From positions 1-46,694 of IMG/VR virus record IMGVR_UViG_3300005841_000043: DNA of 46,694 nt, one strand, 5' to 3'. How positions within the stretch are numbered: position 1 is the stretch's first letter; every line of letters begins with the position of its first letter. The notes beneath the pieces are model-generated. The model saw nothing but the letters and a program-made list of their open reading frames with translations, searched no databases and was not told the DNA's origin. Source of the stretch: a virus. Below are positions 43,347-46,694 of the stretch, one piece after another. A program made the translations under genes and the position numbers.

Positions 43347-44296
43347 GCCGCCCTCTTTGCAAGCTCCGCCCGGATGGCCTCGCGTTGCTCCGTTGTCCAC
43401 TTCAGTCGCTTGCCGTTTGCGGCGTCCTTCGCGTCGGCGTACGTCGGCGCGATGGCGATGGCGTCGAGCAGGTCTTGCAACGCCTCGGGCGTCGGGGCGT
43501 CCGTGGTCGGATCGGCAGCAGGCGGCGCGGCCTTCTGCGCAGGCACACCTCCAGCAGCCCAGCGCGCAAGCTTCTCGCCGAGGTCCTCCGACAGTGGCTC
43601 CTTCTTCGCGAAGATGTCGCGGAACTGGCCAGGCAACTTGATAATCGCCTTCTCGCCCTTCTCTTCAGGCTGCCATGACGGCACGCCGCCGCTCGACGGG
43701 TAGAGCAGCACGTTCAAGCTCATCTCGTACACGAACTCTTCGCCGGCCACCGGCATCCAGCCCAGCGAAGCTGGTTTCGCCGACGACAGGTCCATCTTTT
43801 CCTTCGCACGGAAACAGAGCAGGAAATTCACCGGCATCTGGAGCATGGCGTTTAGCAGCTTGGCCCGGTCTGACTTCGGCTTCTGCCACGCTGACATCTT
43901 CACCTTGTCCAAGGTCGTCTTCCACTGCGCGGCGAGCTTCTGTGCCTCAGCCTCGTGCATCTCCAGCACGCCGCCGACCCCGGCGTGTTCGTGCGAGAAA
44001 CTGTCGATTACGATGGTCTTGGCTCCCTGGCTCACGCAATGCTCAATGGCCGCGAGGTAGTCCAGCGGGCCGAACGGCGCCTTGAAGTCCAGATGTTTGA
44101 ACTTGAACGCGTCCGCGTAGTACAGCGACCGCCGCGCCTCGGTGTCGATGACGTAGATGTCGCCGCCGCTCACGCGCTGGATGCCCGTCGCCAGGCGCAG
44201 CGCTGAGTAGGTCTTGCCCGACCCGCTTGCCCCTACCAGGCCGATCAGCAGCGGCACTTGCTCGCGCGTCGCTGGTTTGCTTTCGAAGGTTCGCAT
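43343..44296 (-). CDS. Sak4/RecA-like recombination ATPase
   Basis: 317 aa. Walker A GASGSGKT (22-29), short core with GGDIYVIDTEARRSLYYA (44-61), Walker B K-T-I-V-I-D-S (93-99), and the long C-terminal region rich in Ala/Pro. This RecA-like fold of about 200 residues plus extension is typical of phage Sak4 single-strand annealing/ATPase proteins (AAA_24 family). Paired with the neighbouring exonuclease it should perform single-strand annealing recombination in place of a full RecA. Confidence 0.85.
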   Translation of the reverse strand: MRTFESKPATREQVPLLIGLVGASGSGKTYSALRLATGIQRVSGGDIYVIDTEARRSLYYADAFKFKHLDFKAPFGPLDYLAAIEHCVSQGAKTIVIDSFSHEHAGVGGVLEMHEAEAQKLAAQWKTTLDKVKMSAWQKPKSDRAKLLNAMLQMPVNFLLCFRAKEKMDLSSAKPASLGWMPVAGEEFVYEMSLNVLLYPSSGGVPSWQPEEKGEKAIIKLPGQFRDIFAKKEPLSEDLGEKLARWAAGGVPAQKAAPPAADPTTDAPTPEALQDLLDAIAIAPTYADAKDAANGKRLKWTTEQREAIRAELAKRAA

Positions 44297-44305
44297 GTGG
44301 TCTCC

Positions 44306-45148
44306 CTAGAACGGCGGTGGTTCGTTGCTGGCGGTCATCTCGGCGCCCTGGCGCTCCATCTCCTCTGCCAATTGCCAGGCGCTGGCCTCGATAGGCGCAC
44401 CCTGGTAACCCGGGAACTCGCCCGTCTTCAGGCACTCTCCCCAGATGCGCTTGGCCCGTCGCCACTTGCGTTCCCCTAGTTCGCGCATCGTCCCGCCGAA
44501 AGAGACCACATTGATCGCATAGGCGTCGCGGCGTGACTTCTCGCCAAAGATGAGCTTGAACGTCACCCGGCCCGCGAGGTGCGGATACTTTGTCTCGATG
44601 CCTTCGACGTACGCCGCCCCCTGAATGTCGTATCCATACGAGACCACGGACCGCGTGATGCCTTGCTGACTGGCGTCCTCGGTGGACTTCAGGTCGTAGA
44701 CGATGGCCCGCGCTTCGTCGACGATGAGGTGATCCAGCTTGCCCCGGCACGGCACGCCATCGGACTCCCAGTCGACGGTCACCTGCGACTTCCCGGTGAA
44801 CTCGATGTCATGGGCCACAAGCTGCGCCTTCCAGGCGTCGACGATGGCTTGCTGGGCCGCGAGTTTCTCCCGGAGGATTGGCAGCTTGCCGGCCAGCTTT
44901 GCCGCGGCCTTCGCCTCCTGCGCTGCTTTCGTGCGCCAGTCCGCCGCATCGACGATGACCAACTCCGGACCGACTCCCAGTAGCAGTCGGTCGAGCAGTT
45001 TCCCTTGGTCCTTGTCGTCGGTGTCCTCGGACTTCTCGTCACCGCCCAAGCGATGCTGTGTCCAGGCATGCAGCGGCGACTTCGACAGCAGCACCTTCGC
45101 GCAACTCGGCGACAGACGCGGAACCTCGGCGCCCCATGGCGTGGTCAT
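44306..45148 (-). CDS. PD-(D/E)XK exonuclease, RecE/YqaJ-like
   Basis: 280 aa; ATG 45148 in ATGA overlap. Catalytic block G-K-L-D-H with D139, followed by V-Y-D-L-K (D152, K154) in AIVYDLKSTEDAS, then Q176-x3-Y180 (DIQGAAYVEGI): the D-(D/E)-x-K and Q-x-x-x-Y motifs of phage alkaline exonucleases. It would resect double-strand ends to make 3' tails for the adjacent Sak4-like protein. Replaces the Red-alpha or RecE function. Confidence 0.88.
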   Translation of the reverse strand: MTTPWGAEVPRLSPSCAKVLLSKSPLHAWTQHRLGGDEKSEDTDDKDQGKLLDRLLLGVGPELVIVDAADWRTKAAQEAKAAAKLAGKLPILREKLAAQQAIVDAWKAQLVAHDIEFTGKSQVTVDWESDGVPCRGKLDHLIVDEARAIVYDLKSTEDASQQGITRSVVSYGYDIQGAAYVEGIETKYPHLAGRVTFKLIFGEKSRRDAYAINVVSFGGTMRELGERKWRRAKRIWGECLKTGEFPGYQGAPIEASAWQLAEEMERQGAEMTASNEPPPF

Positions 45149-45441
45149 TTGGCAACTCCCTTCCGCGTGCGCTGCTTCTTTCCAAGAGCCTCGAAGTAGG
45201 CCCGGGCGACCTCCTTCTTGCGCTCTTTGATCTCAGCCCGCCGTTCCTTCACGCCCGCCAGGTTAAGCTCAAGCGCCATCTCGGCAATCTTGAGCGCGCG
45301 TACGGCATCGGCGAGCGGATCACGCATGTCCTTCTCGGCGTCGCCCGGATTCGGCCCTGCGGTCGCGTCGAGCGGCGAGTACGGCACGGCATGACCCGTC
45401 ATCCGCGCCACGTCGTAATTCAGTCTGCCCTTGTCGTCCAT
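45145..45441 (-). CDS. Hypothetical helical protein, 98 aa
   Basis: ATG 45441 has GGAG ten bases upstream; an in-frame GTG at 45501 would add 20 residues (PITILLADGERFQPKETTT) that also look coding, so the start is uncertain. Acidic middle, then helical and basic (DAVRALKIAEMALELNLAG, EIKERKKEVARAYFEALGKK). Overlaps the exonuclease. Not recognised; a recombination accessory by position. Confidence 0.7.
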   Translation of the reverse strand: MDDKGRLNYDVARMTGHAVPYSPLDATAGPNPGDAEKDMRDPLADAVRALKIAEMALELNLAGVKERRAEIKERKKEVARAYFEALGKKQRTRKGVAK

Positions 45442-45506
45442 AGTCGTGGTCTCCTTCGGTTGGAATCGCTCGCCATCGGCAAGCAGGATGGTTATCGGCA
45501 CGTCAG

Positions 45507-45710
45507 TTACGCGGTGGCCGTGGCTTCCGTTGTCTTCTCAGGCGAGAAGTTCGCGCCGTCGTCGATGCGGCGCCATGCGGACGACAACGCTACCTCGCGG
45601 TCGAACGCCGCTTCTAGCTCGCGGCACGCGTTCCACCGCCGCGTGATGGCGTAGGCGAGCGCGCTGATTGACTCGGTCGCGGGCTCGGGGGTTAGCGGGG
45701 TGAGTTTCAC
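45507..45710 (-). CDS. Hypothetical protein, 67 aa
   Basis: GTG 45710, three bases after the DUF6745-protein stop. Helical (ATESISALAYAITRRWNACR, ELEAAFDREVALSSAWRRID). A common small phage protein shape, unknown function. Ends five bases before the possible GTG 45501 start of the next gene. Confidence 0.65.
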   Translation of the reverse strand: MKLTPLTPEPATESISALAYAITRRWNACRELEAAFDREVALSSAWRRIDDGANFSPEKTTEATATA

Positions 45711-45712
45711 GG

Positions 45713-46694
45713 CTACGCCTCGACCCCATAGGTCAGTGCCGGGTCAGCCTCGCACTGTGCTGGCGTAAGGTCCGTAGCCTGCCACTTGCGCGCGGCGCGA
45801 GCGGTGCGCAGTTCTTCGTGCACCGGCTCGTAGTAGATCGGCTGGTCACCGAGCTTCAGCGGAGGCGACTGCTTGCGTAGCAGCTTCGACCCGTCGGAGC
45901 AGGCCACCAACGCGTAATGCAGCTCGGTCTTCGGGTCGGTCCATTCATCGGAGGTGGCCCCGCCGAGCAGGTCAACGATCCAGGCCCACCCGGCGTTCTC
46001 GCCGATGGCACGTCGCTCCTCGGTGTTGCGGATGGCCAGATACTCGTCCTTTGTGTACGACCGGGGCGCCAGGATGGCCTTCGCGGGGACGCGAGTCCCG
46101 TGCCATGAGTAGAGCTGCCAGCCATCGCGCCACGCGATGCTCGGTCCGGTCGCGCTATGCGGCAGGTTCCGATCGTCGCGTCCGATGACGGTTGGCCGGT
46201 CAGCGACGATGCAGAACCGCCTATGCATGAAGCGCGGCCCGGCATGGACAGCGGCGGCCTCGTAGTGGGCGAAGGCCGAATACTGCGGCAGGTCCAGTTT
46301 CGCGACGTGCCGAAAGAACGACAGGTAGGCGACCCAGCCCGACCACATGTTCCCGCCGCACCAGAACCGGTACCACCGACTTGAGCAACCGACGAGGAAA
46401 CCCACGACGCGGTTCAGGTCGGTGGCGGCGTAGGTGGCGGCGTAGGTGGCGGCGCTGGTAGCGTCGTAGGTAGCGGCGCTGGTAGCGTCGTAGGTAGCGG
46501 CGTCGGTGGCGGCGTAGGTAGCGGCGTAGGTGGCGGCGCTGGTAGCGGCGCTGGTAGCGTCGCGGGTAGCGGCGTCGGTAGCGGCGTCGGTAGCGGCGTC
46601 GGTGGCGGCGTAGGTGGCGGCGTCGGTAGCGTCGTAGGTAGCGGCGCTGGTAGCGTCGTAGGTAGCGGCGCTGGTAGCGTCGTAGGTAGCGGCG
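45713..46694 (-). CDS. Repeat/DUF6745 protein, C-terminal part (begins at 572)
   Basis: Continuation of the gene starting at 572, entered at base 46694. Repeats run to 46418; then 234 residues of a DUF6745-like domain: an aromatic region ([20 protein letters not shown]), the conserved [46 protein letters not shown] and a charged C-terminal part ([20 protein letters not shown]). In the family the block FCxVxDRP-x-x-I-x-x-D, G-P-A-x-x-Y-x-D-G-W, WHG-x-x-V-P is typical. If the join were wrong this piece would still be a 230-aa protein from GTG 46405, but an open frame upstream with in-phase repeats argues against that. Confidence 0.85.
   Translation of the reverse strand, partial: AATYDATSAATYDATSAATYDATDAATYAATDAATDAATDAATRDATSAATSAATYAATYAATDAATYDATSAATYDATSAATYAATYAATDLNRVVGFLVGCSSRWYRFWCGGNMWSGWVAYLSFFRHVAKLDLPQYSAFAHYEAAAVHAGPRFMHRRFCIVADRPTVIGRDDRNLPHSATGPSIAWRDGWQLYSWHGTRVPAKAILAPRSYTKDEYLAIRNTEERRAIGENAGWAWIVDLLGGATSDEWTDPKTELHYALVACSDGSKLLRKQSPPLKLGDQPIYYEPVHEELRTARAARKWQATDLTPAQCEADPALTYGVEA
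46418..46694 (-). repeat. 12-bp tandem repeat, right end part
   Basis: About 23 copies of the 12-bp unit, continuous with 1-164 (about 36-37 copies together). Each unit codes X-(A/D)-A-T in the leftward frame; X codons are TAC, GAC, AGC or CGC. The joint at 46694/1 gives one extra Ala codon while keeping the frame. Confidence 0.97.

Noticed and set aside
46403-46405. GTG at 46405 as the true start of the DUF6745 protein
   Set aside because: The frame is open upstream through the whole repeat and across the window join to a GTG at 572 with a good ribosome-binding site and overlap with the HNH gene.
1-46694. CRISPR array or tRNA genes
   Set aside because: The only short-period repeat is the protein-coding 12-bp array with no spacers; no cloverleaf with tRNA consensus was noticed, though a tRNAscan run would be decisive.
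1-46694. Integrase or lysogeny module
   Set aside because: No tyrosine or serine recombinase motif and no attachment-site-like tRNA end were seen. The doubtful 6266 gene and the RHH-like protein are possible regulators but are not evidence of lysogeny.

Overview
The window looks like a complete, circular or circularly permuted genome (46,694 bp, GC-rich) of a tailed phage with a P22-like short-tail (podovirus) virion. The key evidence is at the ends. Both lie inside the same 12-bp tandem repeat, and joining base 46694 to base 1 keeps one leftward reading frame open, giving a single predicted 517-aa protein (starts at 572, runs through base 1, continues at 46694, stops at 45713). The host cannot be named from the sequence. 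High GC, frequent GTG starts and a virus-encoded lipoprotein point to a GC-rich Gram-negative host; the style of two secreted proteins faintly suggests Myxococcota or relatives (weak inference). I see no integrase, DNA polymerase, RNA polymerase, tRNA or CRISPR array.

Layout. (1) A leftward operon of about 13 kb starts at a compact divergent promoter near 2200, runs through the window end and finishes at 35784. Its genes mostly overlap by 1-4 bases (ATGA, GTGA, TGATG). In transcription order it encodes: a ribbon-helix-helix-like protein and other small proteins; an HNH endonuclease; the repeat/DUF6745 protein; a PD-(D/E)XK exonuclease of the RecE/YqaJ type next to a Sak4-like RecA-fold ATPase (a recombination pair); a DnaA domain-IV protein; a small SAM methyltransferase; a helicase-loader-like replication protein; several cysteine-rich zinc proteins including a 654-aa mosaic; a DUF3850/ASCH protein; a VRR-NUC-like nuclease; and a SLOG-fold YspA-like protein.

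(2) The same divergent promoter drives a short rightward operon (2249-4546) of small proteins ending in an M15-type endolysin. It converges on a second leftward block (5693-4548) with a replisome-organizer-like protein and a small two-helix membrane protein. (3) 5694-7153 is a control region with inverted and direct repeats, G-runs, repeated TTGACA elements and one doubtful gene. (4) From 7154 to 35812 everything reads rightward: small genes, a candidate small terminase, large terminase, P22-type portal, GroES-like co-chaperonin with an inserted zinc knuckle, scaffold, Mu gpT-like capsid protein, beta-helix proteins, SGNH-hydrolase fibre, gp4-like adaptor, pectate-lyase-fold tailspike, gp10-like tail hub, proline-, repeat- and coiled-coil-rich ejection proteins, a repeat-built fibre, a discoidin-like adhesin, small membrane proteins, a lipoprotein and a secreted Cys-rich peptide.

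Most unusual: the end-spanning tetrapeptide-repeat protein fused to DUF6745; the zinc-module mosaic and its relatives elsewhere in the genome; short motifs shared between unrelated neighbouring small genes; repeated ribosome-binding-site cassettes; the GroES insertion; a tailspike frame extended upstream by an HTH-like and a lipobox-like segment; and a leftward intrinsic terminator inside a multibranched fold between late rightward genes.
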